From Micavibrio aeruginosavorus ARL-13 (GTDB taxonomy: Bacteria; Pseudomonadota; Alphaproteobacteria; Micavibrionales; Micavibrionaceae), in contig NC_016026.1 of NCBI RefSeq assembly GCF_000226315.1, positions 744,001-808,000 on the forward strand: a stretch of 64,000 nucleotides of DNA. Direction: 5' to 3'. The translations under genes and the position numbers were made by a program. This document shows, one piece after another, positions 1 to 9,381 of the stretch (position 1 is the first letter of the stretch; each line of letters begins with the position of its first letter). The notes beneath the pieces are model-generated. The model saw nothing but the letters and a program-made list of their open reading frames with translations, was not told where the DNA came from and did not search any database.

Positions 1-938
1 GCGTTCAGAGCCGGATTGTTCAGGCGGTTTTGCCCCAATTCCGTTTTGGTGCGTTGAATATCATGGTCGGCGGCTTTAATGACTTCGCTATAGGCATTGT
101 GCCCATTGGCTTTCAATTCAAAGATGGTTGCGCAAGCCCCGAACCCGTTGGATCGATCATCCAACGGGCGTTTGGAATGGATATGATCGTGCAATCCTGC
201 GCGGGCGGTGACCTGTTCAATTTGATCATGCACATCGTTGAGCATGGCGCGGGCTTCATCTGCCGGTAATCCGGGCAGGACAATCCGCACTTCATCCCCG
301 CCCGTGCGCAGGGGGATCATGGCGACATCAGCACGGTCACCGATATGATTTTGCACCGTATTCGTAATGGTTTGTGCGACGATCAGGGAAATATAATCCG
401 TCATGTTCATGGCGTCGCGCATGACGCTGTCAGGGCTGCGTCCTTCGGCGGTGCCGATCAGGCGGGCAAAATGTTCGTTCGTGCCGCGCATATTGCTGTA
501 ATCAATTTCCATCACGCTGACGGGCTGGCCCGTTGTTTGTTCGTACAGGGCGGCCAACCCCATGACCAAGGGCACTTTGGTTTTTTGCTGGTACCCCGTC
601 AATTGGTCGGGGATCATATCATCGGCGGCATAACGATCGGCGGCGGCAATTGCGGATTCCGGCATGTCGGGTTGCAATGTGCGGATCAAATCGTTTTCAA
701 GATCCTGTGGGTCGCGATACCCGTTGTCGATATACAATGTGCGGATATGGTCCAACACCATATTGATGTCGGTGGCGGTGACGAACACGCCGCTCTTGCG
801 GTTTAAATCGGGGATCAAATCGGGCGAAGGTTTTTTCTTTCCGGTCGCGGCGGCGGCCAGATTAATCAAATAACTCTGCACCTCCTGCGCGTGGGGCAGG
901 GCGGCCAGCGATTCAATAACGACATGTCCGGTGGCCAT
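1..938 (-). CDS. GGDEF-domain-like protein, 3' end beyond window
   Basis: An open frame reads from the ATG at 938 through the left edge without a stop (312 codons seen). A GGGAGG ribosome site lies just upstream. The motif RTGGDEV (GGDEV at about residues 213-217) followed by a hydrophobic strand marks a GGDEF domain, and the stretch after it fits the rest of the fold. The usual RxxD inhibitory site is not in its normal place, and the segment between the fold start and the motif is divergent. The first 150 residues show no domain I recognise. The role is probably cyclic-di-GMP synthesis or sensing; activity is uncertain. It starts 73 bp after the FliK-like gene on the same strand, so the two are probably co-transcribed. 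Confidence 0.72.
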   Translation of the reverse strand, partial: MATGHVVIESLAALPHAQEVQSYLINLAAAATGKKKPSPDLIPDLNRKSGVFVTATDINMVLDHIRTLYIDNGYRDPQDLENDLIRTLQPDMPESAIAAADRYAADDMIPDQLTGYQQKTKVPLVMGLAALYEQTTGQPVSVMEIDYSNMRGTNEHFARLIGTAEGRSPDSVMRDAMNMTDYISLIVAQTITNTVQNHIGDRADVAMIPLRTGGDEVRIVLPGLPADEARAMLNDVHDQIEQVTARAGLHDHIHSKRPLDDRSNGFGACATIFELKANGHNAYSEVIKAADHDIQRTKTELGQNRLNNPALN

Positions 939-1010
939 AAACGGCGCCTCCCGTCTGATTCACGCGTATCCTATGCGGAAAAGGCTTAAAAACCATTAAG
1001 AAATGGGGAA

Positions 1011-3182
1011 TCAGGCGGATTCCTGCACTTCTGCACGGCGAACATCGACGCGCACCCAATCTTCGGACCGGGATTGGAAGCCCAACGCCCCCTTCATTCC
1101 GGCGTTTTCCAGGGCGGCGACATACAGGCCTTTCATATGGGCCTGCATCGACGGGCTGAAGGATTTTTCCCGGGTGCGCAGGATCAAATCGAGCCGTTTG
1201 TCCTTCATCAATCCATCAATCTGCAGATCGCCCATACGGTCGAGATTCAGGTCGAAAATGAACCGGGTGCTGTCGCCTTTTTTTGCATCGGAATTTTCTT
1301 CATCCTGATCGCTGTGCTGGCGACGATAGAACATATGGATTTTGTGAATGTCGTTTTGCCACATCATGGGCAGGGTCAGGGCTTTCCAATCCTGTGTCAC
1401 GGGTTCGGCATCGGTTTTTTGTAATCCGGCAATATCGCGTCCCATGCGGGTCAAAGCCTGCATCCCGCGAGAGTCGCGGCGCAGGGCACTGATGGCATCA
1501 TCACCCAGCCATCCTGCCACATCGTTGGCGCGAATGGCGGCGAACAGGAACATCATTGCGGCCCCGGCCTGTGATGGTGATGCCGCGTTTGGAATCATCC
1601 GGGCCGTGGCGGCGGCGACCTGTGGCGCGGTTACCGACAGGGTCTGGATCATGTCGTCCATAGCGGGCCAGTCCCAATCGGCGAATAAAATGGATGGCGG
1701 TGTCAGGCTGGCCATGCCGGGCATAACGGGTGCCGTAGAGGTTGGTACGCCGGGCACAGGCAGGGATGATCCATCCGGGGCCACACCGGGCAGCGGTACA
1801 GGCACCGAACGCGGCAATAAATCCAGCGTCATACCGGTCATCGGGGCATCCCCTGCCCATTGGATGACAAACAATTGGTTGGAGGCAATCAATGGCGCAT
1901 GCACCACGGCCACGGGATTATTTTGCGTTGGCATGTGGCCGATAATGGTGGCCTGTGTCGTGATGGGATTGGGGTTGTTCAACACCGGGACCGTCACATC
2001 TGGTGTAATGATCGACTGCGTTGATTGCGTGGGGGACAGGCGGACAATCCCTTCACCCGGATGAATGGCGGTGATGCGCGCATCCAGCGTGTGCGGGCGC
2101 AGGGCCGGGCCTGCGGGCGCGGTTTGTCCCTGCGGTGTGATCGAATTGGGAGCCACGGGCATAGCCTGAAGTATTGGCGTTTGGATCAGCGTGGTCGGCA
2201 GTGGGGCGGGTAAGGGCGCTGGCCATAGGGCCCCTTGCGGCAAGGCGGTCATGGCCATATCGGGCATGGTGGCGGGCGTTGTGATTGCGGGCGTTACCGT
2301 CGGGACAGCGTAAAAGCCGGGCGATGTCGCCGCGGGTGCCGGGCGTGACAGCGCCACAGGGGCGTCCCTCAGTGGCGGTAATGTGGTAACAGTTGCGGGT
2401 GAAACGGATTTGATGGCGGCCGGTTTTGTTGCGGGAAACGCGGGAACCAATGTCTGCGCAACATCCTTCGCAATGTCCTGCGGCACGACGCTTGCGCGAA
2501 TAACGGACGTGGGGATTGTGACATCCTCGGCTACGGGAAGAACGATGTCGTGCAATTGTGCTGCGGGCAGGGGCACCAAACGGATAATCACATCCGGTTG
2601 TAACGGTGCGGGTGCTGGCGTTACGACTGGGCGCGGTTGTTGTGTTTGCGCCAGCGCTTCGCTTAATTCCGGCGGCAATGACGGGCGCGTGATAATTGGG
2701 GCTGTTGGGGCGGGGCGTGGTTTGTCATCCACGGACGCATTATTATTCCCGCTGGATGATGCGGGATCTGTTGCGGGTTTTGTGATGGTTGTTTGCGGTG
2801 TGTCCGGTTTCGGGGCCGATGTCGATGTCGGGGGCGGTTGATCCGGACGCGGGGCTACCTCCAGTATGCTGACCTGGCGCGGGGGTTCGCCATCGGCGCG
2901 CGCGGGGGGGATGGTAATTTCCACCTGTGTGCCCGGGGGCAGGGAATCGCGTCCGCGTAAAACCACATCCACGTCGCCATTCGCCGTGCGGATTTTGGTG
3001 CTTCCGTCTTTATTCTGACCGACGACGACGCCATTGACAGTGGTGGTTTGGATCCGTTGAATCAGAGCTTGCGCAATGGCGGCCACACGTCCGGTGACCA
3101 GCCCCAAAACAGAAGGGGTTTTTGCCGGCCTTTGGGGTGGGGGTGCCCCTGGTGGCAGGGATGATGAACCTGTGTCGGTCAT
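1011..3182 (-). CDS. fliK: FliK-like flagellar hook-length control protein
   Basis: 723 residues. The N-terminal 110 residues are compact. The middle (about 110-380) is a low-complexity Pro/Ala/Thr/Val-rich stretch, and a folded region follows. Near the end, a pattern of the FliK C-terminal type is visible (FDLNLDRMGDLQIDG, then alternating charged and hydrophobic residues). FliK measures hook length while secreted and switches export specificity; the long Pro-rich linker fits a molecular ruler. The gene lies in the flagellar region, upstream of the GGDEF-like gene and divergent from an exported protein. No strong ribosome site is seen at the ATG. Assignment rests on architecture and context, because FliK sequences are poorly conserved. 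Confidence 0.55.
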   Translation of the reverse strand: MTDTGSSSLPPGAPPPQRPAKTPSVLGLVTGRVAAIAQALIQRIQTTTVNGVVVGQNKDGSTKIRTANGDVDVVLRGRDSLPPGTQVEITIPPARADGEPPRQVSILEVAPRPDQPPPTSTSAPKPDTPQTTITKPATDPASSSGNNNASVDDKPRPAPTAPIITRPSLPPELSEALAQTQQPRPVVTPAPAPLQPDVIIRLVPLPAAQLHDIVLPVAEDVTIPTSVIRASVVPQDIAKDVAQTLVPAFPATKPAAIKSVSPATVTTLPPLRDAPVALSRPAPAATSPGFYAVPTVTPAITTPATMPDMAMTALPQGALWPAPLPAPLPTTLIQTPILQAMPVAPNSITPQGQTAPAGPALRPHTLDARITAIHPGEGIVRLSPTQSTQSIITPDVTVPVLNNPNPITTQATIIGHMPTQNNPVAVVHAPLIASNQLFVIQWAGDAPMTGMTLDLLPRSVPVPLPGVAPDGSSLPVPGVPTSTAPVMPGMASLTPPSILFADWDWPAMDDMIQTLSVTAPQVAAATARMIPNAASPSQAGAAMMFLFAAIRANDVAGWLGDDAISALRRDSRGMQALTRMGRDIAGLQKTDAEPVTQDWKALTLPMMWQNDIHKIHMFYRRQHSDQDEENSDAKKGDSTRFIFDLNLDRMGDLQIDGLMKDKRLDLILRTREKSFSPSMQAHMKGLYVAALENAGMKGALGFQSRSEDWVRVDVRRAEVQESA

Positions 3183-3280
3183 GCCATTGCAAACTTCATA
3201 AAAAAGACGTAATCCAGAGGCTAATTTCCCCTTATTATACCACCAAATCGGGACAAAGACTGTTAACCGGGATAGGCAAA

Positions 3281-3961
3281 ATGCACAATAATTTCAAAAG
3301 ATTCGGGTTTGTTTTCATGGTTCTGGCCGGGCTGGCTTTGACCCATCCATCCATGGCCGAGGAGAAGGCCAAAGAGGCCGCCCCCGCTAAAGAAGCAACC
3401 AAGGAGGCCGCCAAGGCCGCGCCCGAGGGCAAGACCGTTAAAATCACCGAGGCCACCCCGGTGGAGCAGGCCGAGTTCGCCGTAAACCTGTTTATGCAGG
3501 CCTGTCTGGCCAATGGCGGGGACAAAGAGCGCCTGCGCAAATGGGTGAAAGAGGTAAAATTGCCGGAAGTCACCGGTGAAGACGCCAAGCCGTTTTTGAG
3601 CAACACACCGTCCGGTAAAGGCCTTGCATGGTCGGCCAGCGGCAAACAGGGACGTTTCGTTCTGGTGTCCGAAGATAACGGCGCATGCACGATTTATTCC
3701 CGCAAGGCCGATGAAAAGAAAGTCCACGAGATGATGAAGTGGATGAAAGACAATCTGGACAAGAACAAGGGTGAGCAAAAAATCACCTATGAACTGCGGA
3801 CCGAAAACGACAAGGAGCAAAAATTGAAACGCACCTTGATCGCCGTGCGCCGTCCGGAGATGGGCAATGACATTGGCATGGTGGCCACCACCAGCACCAC
3901 GCATCCCAGTCTGGCCGCGATTATCAGCATCTTCGCGATTGAGAGTGGTGCGAAGATGTAA
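3281..3961 (+). CDS. exported protein of unknown function
   Basis: 226 residues from the ATG at 3281; this start gives a normal signal peptide (MHNNFKRFGF, then a hydrophobic core ending near SMA). The frame is open further upstream, but that part would bury the signal. After the signal comes a Lys/Glu/Ala-rich linker (about 27-55), then a mixed domain with few cysteines. It is probably a soluble periplasmic protein. I do not recognise the family. It is transcribed divergently from the FliK-like gene and ends before the bidirectional terminator shared with flhG. Confidence 0.75.
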   Translation: MHNNFKRFGFVFMVLAGLALTHPSMAEEKAKEAAPAKEATKEAAKAAPEGKTVKITEATPVEQAEFAVNLFMQACLANGGDKERLRKWVKEVKLPEVTGEDAKPFLSNTPSGKGLAWSASGKQGRFVLVSEDNGACTIYSRKADEKKVHEMMKWMKDNLDKNKGEQKITYELRTENDKEQKLKRTLIAVRRPEMGNDIGMVATTSTTHPSLAAIISIFAIESGAKM

Positions 3962-3977
3962 TCTCTCCATCATCCGG

Positions 3978-4047
3978 CATTCCCGCGTAAGCGGGAATCC
4001 ATAGGATGTGTGGATCGTCCCTGTGGATCCCCGTTTTCACGGGGATG
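3978..4047. repeat. paired-hairpin palindromic element (degenerate)
   Basis: Two facing hairpins: ATTCCCGC/GCGGGAAT, then ATCCCCG/CGGGGAT, joined by a short linker that begins CCATAGGAT. The same linker start occurs in the copies at 32499-32564 and 50828-51203. It lies 16 bp after the stop of the exported protein. Confidence 0.7.
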
Positions 4048-4071
4048 CCAAACGGAGGAAGAGTTTTAAAA

Positions 4072-4110
4072 ACAAAAAACCCCGGAGCATCTCCGGGGTT
4101 TTTATTTTTC
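4072..4110. terminator. bidirectional rho-independent terminator
   Basis: Perfect 8-bp stem CCCCGGAG/CTCCGGGG with a CAT loop (4080-4098). A T-run follows on the plus strand, and an A-run precedes it that serves as the T-run for the minus strand. It separates the exported-protein gene from the convergent flhG. Confidence 0.85.
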
Positions 4111-4120
4111 TGTTTTTTCT

Positions 4121-4957
4121 CTACGCCGTGGCCGCTGCGCGGGTTTCGGCCATGTCGCGCATAACGGCGCGGGCGATCTTCTCAACGTCTTCAGCCGCCT
4201 CGGTGTTAGGGGAGCGGATCAGCAACGGTGTCTGGTTGCGGATACATTCCTTCACGCGCGGATCAATGCGCACCATACCCATCATCGGCGGGGACAGGCG
4301 CAGGAAGTTTTCACAGGCTTTCAGCAGGGTTTTATATGTGCGCTCGCCCTCAATCGTGTTCGGGGCTTGGTTCACCACGATGCCGATATTTTTCGACATG
4401 CCGGCGGCATTGCCCAGTTTGATAAAGGCATAGGCGTCGGTCAGCGATGTCGGTTCATCCGTGGACACCAGCAAGGTGCGCGTGGATGTTGCGGCCATCA
4501 TACGCACGGTGCGGTCAACGCCGGCGCCCAAATCGATGATGACGACATCATATTTGTCGGCCACTTCCAGCAATTGATCGCGCAGGAAGGTCAAACGCTG
4601 CCCCGGCAGGGCAGAGAGGGAGGCTTGACCGGAACGGCCAGCGATAATGTCAAATCCGCCTTCTTCGTAACGCTGAACAACTTTATCCAGACCCAGACGG
4701 CCACGGATCACGTCGTTCAAATCGCGTTTCGGCATCAGACCCAGTTGCACGTCCACGTTGGCCAGACCCAGATCCCCGTCAAACAACAGGACCTTTTTGC
4801 CCTGACGCGCCAGCGCGTGGGACAGGGTGATGGAAAACCATGTCTTGCCCACGCCGCCTTTGCCGCTGGCAACCGCGATAATGTTCTTCCCGCGCCGGAA
4901 TGTCGGCGTTGTGGGCGTCGCTGGGTCTTTTTCAGCCGTTAATGGTGACTCGCTCAT
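4121..4957 (-). CDS. flhG: flagellar number regulator FlhG (MinD/ParA-type ATPase)
   Basis: 278 residues. Deviant Walker A SGKGGVGKT at 31-39, DGDLGLANVD at about 60-69 and a DLGAG motif near 137 identify a MinD/FlhG ATPase. FlhG antagonises FlhF and limits the number of polar flagella. The gene starts 4 bp after flhF on the same strand, the usual pairing. The 20-residue N-terminus is Pro/Thr-rich and shows no clear DQAxxLR helix, which in other FlhG proteins stimulates the FlhF GTPase. It ends at the bidirectional terminator. Confidence 0.9.
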   Translation of the reverse strand: MSESPLTAEKDPATPTTPTFRRGKNIIAVASGKGGVGKTWFSITLSHALARQGKKVLLFDGDLGLANVDVQLGLMPKRDLNDVIRGRLGLDKVVQRYEEGGFDIIAGRSGQASLSALPGQRLTFLRDQLLEVADKYDVVIIDLGAGVDRTVRMMAATSTRTLLVSTDEPTSLTDAYAFIKLGNAAGMSKNIGIVVNQAPNTIEGERTYKTLLKACENFLRLSPPMMGMVRIDPRVKECIRNQTPLLIRSPNTEAAEDVEKIARAVMRDMAETRAAATA

Positions 4958-4961
4958 GGTC

Positions 4962-6035
4962 TTATCCTGCGTTTACTGTCTTTTTGGGCAACGCCGTTGC
5001 GGATGTGGCCGTGGAACCACGATCTGCGGGCGTACTGCGGGGCATCAAGATACGCGCCAGACGATCCGGCGACATCCCGAACAGGCCCTCGGCCACTTGA
5101 GATGTATTGCTGGCGTCTGCAAAAACCAGGCCACCATAATGGGCGGCGGCCAGAAGCCCACCAATACGGCGGGCAATATCCAAACGGGTCGAAATCATGG
5201 TGCGGACGCCCAGGCTGGCATACACACGGGCCATTTCCCCGGATTCATCGGCATCAACACCCGCCGGCATGACCAGAATGGGGTCCATGTTGGCCACGGC
5301 CATCATGCGGGCCAGATCGCGCATTTCCTGCGGGTTAAAGGGGTTCAGACCCCCGGTATCAATCACGATTTGGTCGGCACCGCGCACCGCATCCATCGCC
5401 CGGCCCAGATCACGCGGATCGCGCGCTTTTTCCAGCGGCACGTTCAGGATTTTGGTAAATGCGGCCAGTTGTTCGACGCCGCCAGCACGTAATGTATCGG
5501 TGGTGATAACCGCCACTTTTTGCCCGGCCATAACGGCGCGGGTGGCCATTTTTGCCACACCCAACGTCTTGCCCGCACCCGGCGGGCCGACCAGCACGAA
5601 ATTTTTGCCGACCGCCTTGTGGGGCAGGGGGCGGAATACGTAAAGATGTTCAAGGGCGGCAACCAGTGCCTCATGTGCGTTGCCCATGCCGGCCACGGTG
5701 GCGCAGGACACGACCTGATCCGTGATTTCTTCCGGCACGGCATGCTTCAGCATGATGTCGGTCAGCTCTTCGGCGACCGCGTTTTCGTCCTGTTCGGAAT
5801 CATATTGCAACCATCCGCCATCCTGCGCTCGGCTTTGCGGGGTGGAAATGGCGGGTTCGTCCCATCCATCATTGTGGGACTCAAACGTTTCCTGCTCCAC
5901 GGCGGCGGTGACGCGCACGGATTTACCCCCGTTTTCTTCGCGGGTTGCGACGATAATGGCATCTTCTCCGAGCGTTTCGCGGATCATATGCAATGCCTCT
6001 GTCATGGTTTTGGCATAGAACGATTTAAGGCGCAT
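4962..6035 (-). CDS. flhF: flagellar biosynthesis GTPase FlhF
   Basis: 357 residues. An N-terminal segment (MRLKSFYAKTMTEALHMIRE) typical of FlhF, an acidic linker at about 50-95, then an SRP-type NG domain: P-loop GPPGAGKT at 150-157, a DTLRAGGVEQL motif near 180 and DTGG near 225. FlhF recruits early flagellar components to the pole. It is placed directly before flhG. The 129-bp upstream region carries a nested inverted repeat (6057-6130). Confidence 0.92.
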   Translation of the reverse strand: MRLKSFYAKTMTEALHMIRETLGEDAIIVATREENGGKSVRVTAAVEQETFESHNDGWDEPAISTPQSRAQDGGWLQYDSEQDENAVAEELTDIMLKHAVPEEITDQVVSCATVAGMGNAHEALVAALEHLYVFRPLPHKAVGKNFVLVGPPGAGKTLGVAKMATRAVMAGQKVAVITTDTLRAGGVEQLAAFTKILNVPLEKARDPRDLGRAMDAVRGADQIVIDTGGLNPFNPQEMRDLARMMAVANMDPILVMPAGVDADESGEMARVYASLGVRTMISTRLDIARRIGGLLAAAHYGGLVFADASNTSQVAEGLFGMSPDRLARILMPRSTPADRGSTATSATALPKKTVNAG

Positions 6036-6056
6036 GGGCGGGACCGTGAACTCTGT

Positions 6057-6130
6057 GATTCACTTAACGATTATATGTTTTCTAGAATCACTATTCTACA
6101 GAATAAACGTAAAGGGAGCCTAAGTGAATC
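6057..6130. promoter_or_regulatory. nested inverted repeats upstream of flhF
   Basis: Outer arms GATTCACTTA (6057-6066) and TAAGTGAATC (6121-6130) are a perfect 10-bp inverted repeat. Inside lies a second palindrome, TAGAAT-cact-ATTCTA (6083-6098). The region between the DUF3137 gene and flhF is otherwise AT-rich and non-coding. It could be an operator or a leader RNA structure; the function is unknown. Confidence 0.45.
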
Positions 6131-6164
6131 CCCGGATTTGAGAAAAATGCGAGGAATGGCGGGG

Positions 6165-7082
6165 CTAGTCCGGGATTTTTGCGCCCAGCCCGGTATAGGG
6201 ATTCAATTTCAAGGCGTTAACCAGCCCTTCGATGGCGGCAATTTCATTTTGTACCGTGGTCAGATCCTGCGCGGTCAGGGTGTGGAACAAATGGCCGATT
6301 TCAAATAATGCGCCGGGGCGTGAAATGGCGAAGAGGATTTCGGACCCGCGGAAACTCGCCTCGAAATGCTTTGTGCCGATATGCTCGCCAACGGCCAAGA
6401 AGGATTCCATAAAGCTGGGGTCGAGGATGTAGTGCGCTTCCAACTGGTCCGTGGCCATCACGTCGAACCGGTTTTCAAAATCCGGAGCGGACAGGCGGAC
6501 GGGTTCAAATTTTGAAAAGGCGGTGCGCCAAAACCGCCCGGCAACCCCATCGGGCATAATCACCGTGTGGGCGTTCAGGGTTTTGCCGATCCCGATGCGG
6601 ATGACGGCACCGTGAAAGACGGTGGTTTCGGTGGTGTCGCCATCACGGTCACGGCTGACATCAACCAGGTTCATTTCCTGAAACGCGACGGGAACATTGG
6701 CGATCGTGCCCGTGAAGCCATCTTCGATCCCGCACCGGTCGTGCGGGGGCAGAATGGCGTGGGGGGCGACATCGTCCCAGCTCATCACGCCGTCGGCTTT
6801 GAATTCCAATCCCATCCCGGCGGCCAGATCGCGCATCAGCGCGGCCTTGGTCCGCGTGCGGTATTTCATGTTCATCACGTGGAACAGGATCAACGAGGCA
6901 ATCGCGGTCCAGAATAAAACGAACATCCACGGAAATCCCGTATCTTCCGTCATCATCAATGCGCCAATGGCACAGAGGGCAGCAAAGACCATCGGAGCCC
7001 CCATGACAAAAATCTGCATATAACGCTGGCGTTGTTCATCCAGCGTGGCGCAGAGGGTGGCGATGTCGGAAGCGTTTGTCAT
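6165..7082 (-). CDS. DUF3137 membrane protein
   Basis: 305 residues from the ATG at 7082, chosen because AGGAAACAAG lies just before it and the longer frame runs into a repeat. An N-terminal cytoplasmic segment is followed by two membrane helices (about 25-75). The soluble domain has features I associate with DUF3137: an F-T-G turn, VFHGAVIRI, then DFENRFDVMATDQLEAHYIL. The function is unknown. It lies between flhA and flhF on the same strand, so it may be co-transcribed with them, although a large palindromic repeat separates it from flhA. Confidence 0.7.
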   Translation of the reverse strand: MTNASDIATLCATLDEQRQRYMQIFVMGAPMVFAALCAIGALMMTEDTGFPWMFVLFWTAIASLILFHVMNMKYRTRTKAALMRDLAAGMGLEFKADGVMSWDDVAPHAILPPHDRCGIEDGFTGTIANVPVAFQEMNLVDVSRDRDGDTTETTVFHGAVIRIGIGKTLNAHTVIMPDGVAGRFWRTAFSKFEPVRLSAPDFENRFDVMATDQLEAHYILDPSFMESFLAVGEHIGTKHFEASFRGSEILFAISRPGALFEIGHLFHTLTAQDLTTVQNEIAAIEGLVNALKLNPYTGLGAKIPD

Positions 7083-7096
7083 TCTTGTTTCCTGTA

Positions 7097-7269
7097 ACCC
7101 CTCTCCCAAGGGGAGAGGGTTGCGAAGGTTTTGGCGCAAAGCGCCTTAGCCTTCGCTGGGTGAGGGGGTGCGGTGTGGAACAGAAGCGCCTGAACCCCTC
7201 ACCCACTCAACCGAGGCTTTTCTAAAAGAAAAGCCGGGTTTCGTTGCCCTCTCCCTTTGGGAGAGGGGA
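7097..7269. repeat. large nested palindromic repeat between flhA and the DUF3137 gene
   Basis: The outer arms are CCCTCTCCC-type sequences (about 7099 and 7248) that each also form a local hairpin. Inner pairs include TGGGTGAGGGG near 7158 with CCCCTCACCCA near 7195, and GGCTTTTC with GAAAAGCC near 7215-7234. It fills nearly the whole 190-bp gap. A half copy of the outer arm recurs at 19639-19679, so this is a dispersed repeat. Confidence 0.7.
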
Positions 7270-7272
7270 TAA

Positions 7273-9381
7273 TCAAATCTGCCCCAGCGTCCTGATTTTC
7301 GCTTTCGGATGGATTTCGTTTTGGGACATCACCACCGTTTGTGGGCGGAAACGTTCGACGATCGACCGGACATAGGGGCGAATGCCGGGGGATGTCAGCA
7401 TCACCGGAACTTCGCCCGTCTGGGCCAGTTTTTCGTATACGCCGCGCACCGCTGTAATGAAATCCTGCAATTGACTGGGGGCCATGGCCAGTTGTTTTTC
7501 TTCGCCATCACCCAGCAGGGATTCGGCAAAGGCCTGTTCCCAATCGGGGGACAAGGTGACCAACGGGACCACGCCATGGGCGTTGACGTTGCGTTCGCAA
7601 ATCTGGCGGGCCAGACGGGACCGCACATGTTCGGTGATGATGGTGACGTTTTTGGTGTAGATGGAGGCTTCGGCAATGCCCTCCAGAATGGTGGGCATGT
7701 CGCGGACGGATACGCGTTCGGACACCAGATTTTGCAACACACGTTGCAGGCCGCTGACCGACATTTTTGTGGGCACGACATCGGCGACCAGTTTTTGGTA
7801 ATCGCCCGGCAGTTCGTCCAGCAATTTTTGTGTTTCGGTATAGGACATCAGGTCGGCCATGTTGTCCTTGACGATTTCGGTCAAATGCGTGGTGACAACC
7901 GTTGGGGCGTCTACAACGGTGTAGCCACGGAAATGCGCTTCCTCGCGATATTGTTCGTCGATCCACATGGCGGGCAGGCCGAAGGTTGGTTCCACCGTAT
8001 TTTCGCCGGGCAGAGTGATGGCCGCGCCCGTCGGGTCCATGCACATCAACATGCCCGGGCGTACTTCGCCACGGCCGGCTTCGATTTCCTTGATGCGAAC
8101 GGTGTAGGTGTTGGCGGGCAGTTGCAGATTGTCCTGAATCCGCACGGCGGGCAGGATATAGCCCATGTCTTCGGCCAATTGGCGGCGCAGGCCCTTGACC
8201 TGATCGGTCAGCTTGTTGCTGCCTTCGCCCTGAACCAGCGGAAGCAAACCATAGCCCAATTCCAGCCTGATCGTGTCGATAGCCAGGGCTTTGGAAATCG
8301 GTTCCTCTGCCACCACGCCCGGTTTGTCTGGGGCGGCGAGGGCGAGCTTTTCTTCTTCCTTCGTCTGCTGGCCGCGCATGCTGATCCAGGCCAGGCCGCT
8401 GGTGACACCACCCAGGAACAGGAAGGGCAGGGTGGGAATGCCGGGGACCAGGCCGAGCGCGATGATCAATCCGCCGGTCAGGCCCATGGCTTTTGGATAA
8501 CGTGAAAACTGCGCCGTCAGGGCTTTGTCAGCGGCGCCTTCGACACCGGCCTTGGACACCAGCATACCGGCCGATACGGATACGATCAGGGCCGGGATCT
8601 GGCTGACCAGACCATCACCAATGGTCAGCAGGGTATAATTCTGGGCGGATTCCGCCATGCTCAAACCGTGTTGCGCCGTACCGATGATGATACCAGCGAC
8701 CACGTTGATGAAGGTGATCAACAAACCGGCGATGGCATCGCCACGCACGAATTTTGCCGCACCGTCCATAGCCCCGAAGAAGGTGCTTTCCTGCTCCAGG
8801 TTTTTGCGGCGGATTTTGGCTTCGTCCTCGGTGATCAGGCCGGATGACAAATCGGCATCGATGGCCATTTGTTTGCCGGGCATGGCGTCCAATGTGAAAC
8901 GTGCGGCGACCTCGGCGATACGGCCCGAACCCTTGGTAATAACGACGAAGTTGACGATGACCAGAATGGCGAAAACAATACCGCCGATCACGTAGTTTTC
9001 GCGGATGATGAATGTTCCGAACGCTTCGATGACATGGCCCGCGGCGGCGGACCCTTCGTGCCCTTTCTCAAGGATCAGGCGGGTGGAGGCAATGTTCAAA
9101 CCCAGACGCAACGCCGTGGTAATCAGCAACACGGTCGGGAACGTTGAAAATTCCAGCGGCGTGCGGATAAACAGCGCCGTCATCAGAACCAGAACCGAGA
9201 AGGTAATGGACAGGGACAACCCCATATCCAGAATGAAGGGCGGCAACGGGACCAGCATGAACATCAGGATGATGACAATGCCGAGAGCCAGCAACGCATC
9301 CCCGCGCAGCACCGATCCGGCCGCACCCTTGGCGCGACCAACATTCAACGAAAAATTCGACGGTGCATCAGCCATGAACAA
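7273..9381 (-). CDS. flhA: flagellar export gate protein FlhA
   Basis: 702 residues, the usual FlhA length. The N-terminal half has eight predicted membrane helices and the FHIPEP signature region (RTPLEFSTFPTVLLITTALR at about 75-95). The C-terminal half is the cytoplasmic ring domain that binds export chaperones. FlhA is the core of the flagellar type III export gate. The second in-frame ATG (third codon) is an equally good start. Its partner flhB is not in the window. Confidence 0.96.
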   Translation of the reverse strand: MFMADAPSNFSLNVGRAKGAAGSVLRGDALLALGIVIILMFMLVPLPPFILDMGLSLSITFSVLVLMTALFIRTPLEFSTFPTVLLITTALRLGLNIASTRLILEKGHEGSAAAGHVIEAFGTFIIRENYVIGGIVFAILVIVNFVVITKGSGRIAEVAARFTLDAMPGKQMAIDADLSSGLITEDEAKIRRKNLEQESTFFGAMDGAAKFVRGDAIAGLLITFINVVAGIIIGTAQHGLSMAESAQNYTLLTIGDGLVSQIPALIVSVSAGMLVSKAGVEGAADKALTAQFSRYPKAMGLTGGLIIALGLVPGIPTLPFLFLGGVTSGLAWISMRGQQTKEEEKLALAAPDKPGVVAEEPISKALAIDTIRLELGYGLLPLVQGEGSNKLTDQVKGLRRQLAEDMGYILPAVRIQDNLQLPANTYTVRIKEIEAGRGEVRPGMLMCMDPTGAAITLPGENTVEPTFGLPAMWIDEQYREEAHFRGYTVVDAPTVVTTHLTEIVKDNMADLMSYTETQKLLDELPGDYQKLVADVVPTKMSVSGLQRVLQNLVSERVSVRDMPTILEGIAEASIYTKNVTIITEHVRSRLARQICERNVNAHGVVPLVTLSPDWEQAFAESLLGDGEEKQLAMAPSQLQDFITAVRGVYEKLAQTGEVPVMLTSPGIRPYVRSIVERFRPQTVVMSQNEIHPKAKIRTLGQI

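Noticed and set aside
345-806. Long plus-strand frame opposite the GGDEF-like gene.
   Set aside because: It is antisense to a frame with a recognisable GGDEF motif and good ribosome site. Its composition is that of a shadow.
7309-8505. 398-codon plus-strand frame.
   Set aside because: It lies wholly antisense to flhA and shows no domain; the His/Gln/Gly-rich composition is typical of a shadow frame.
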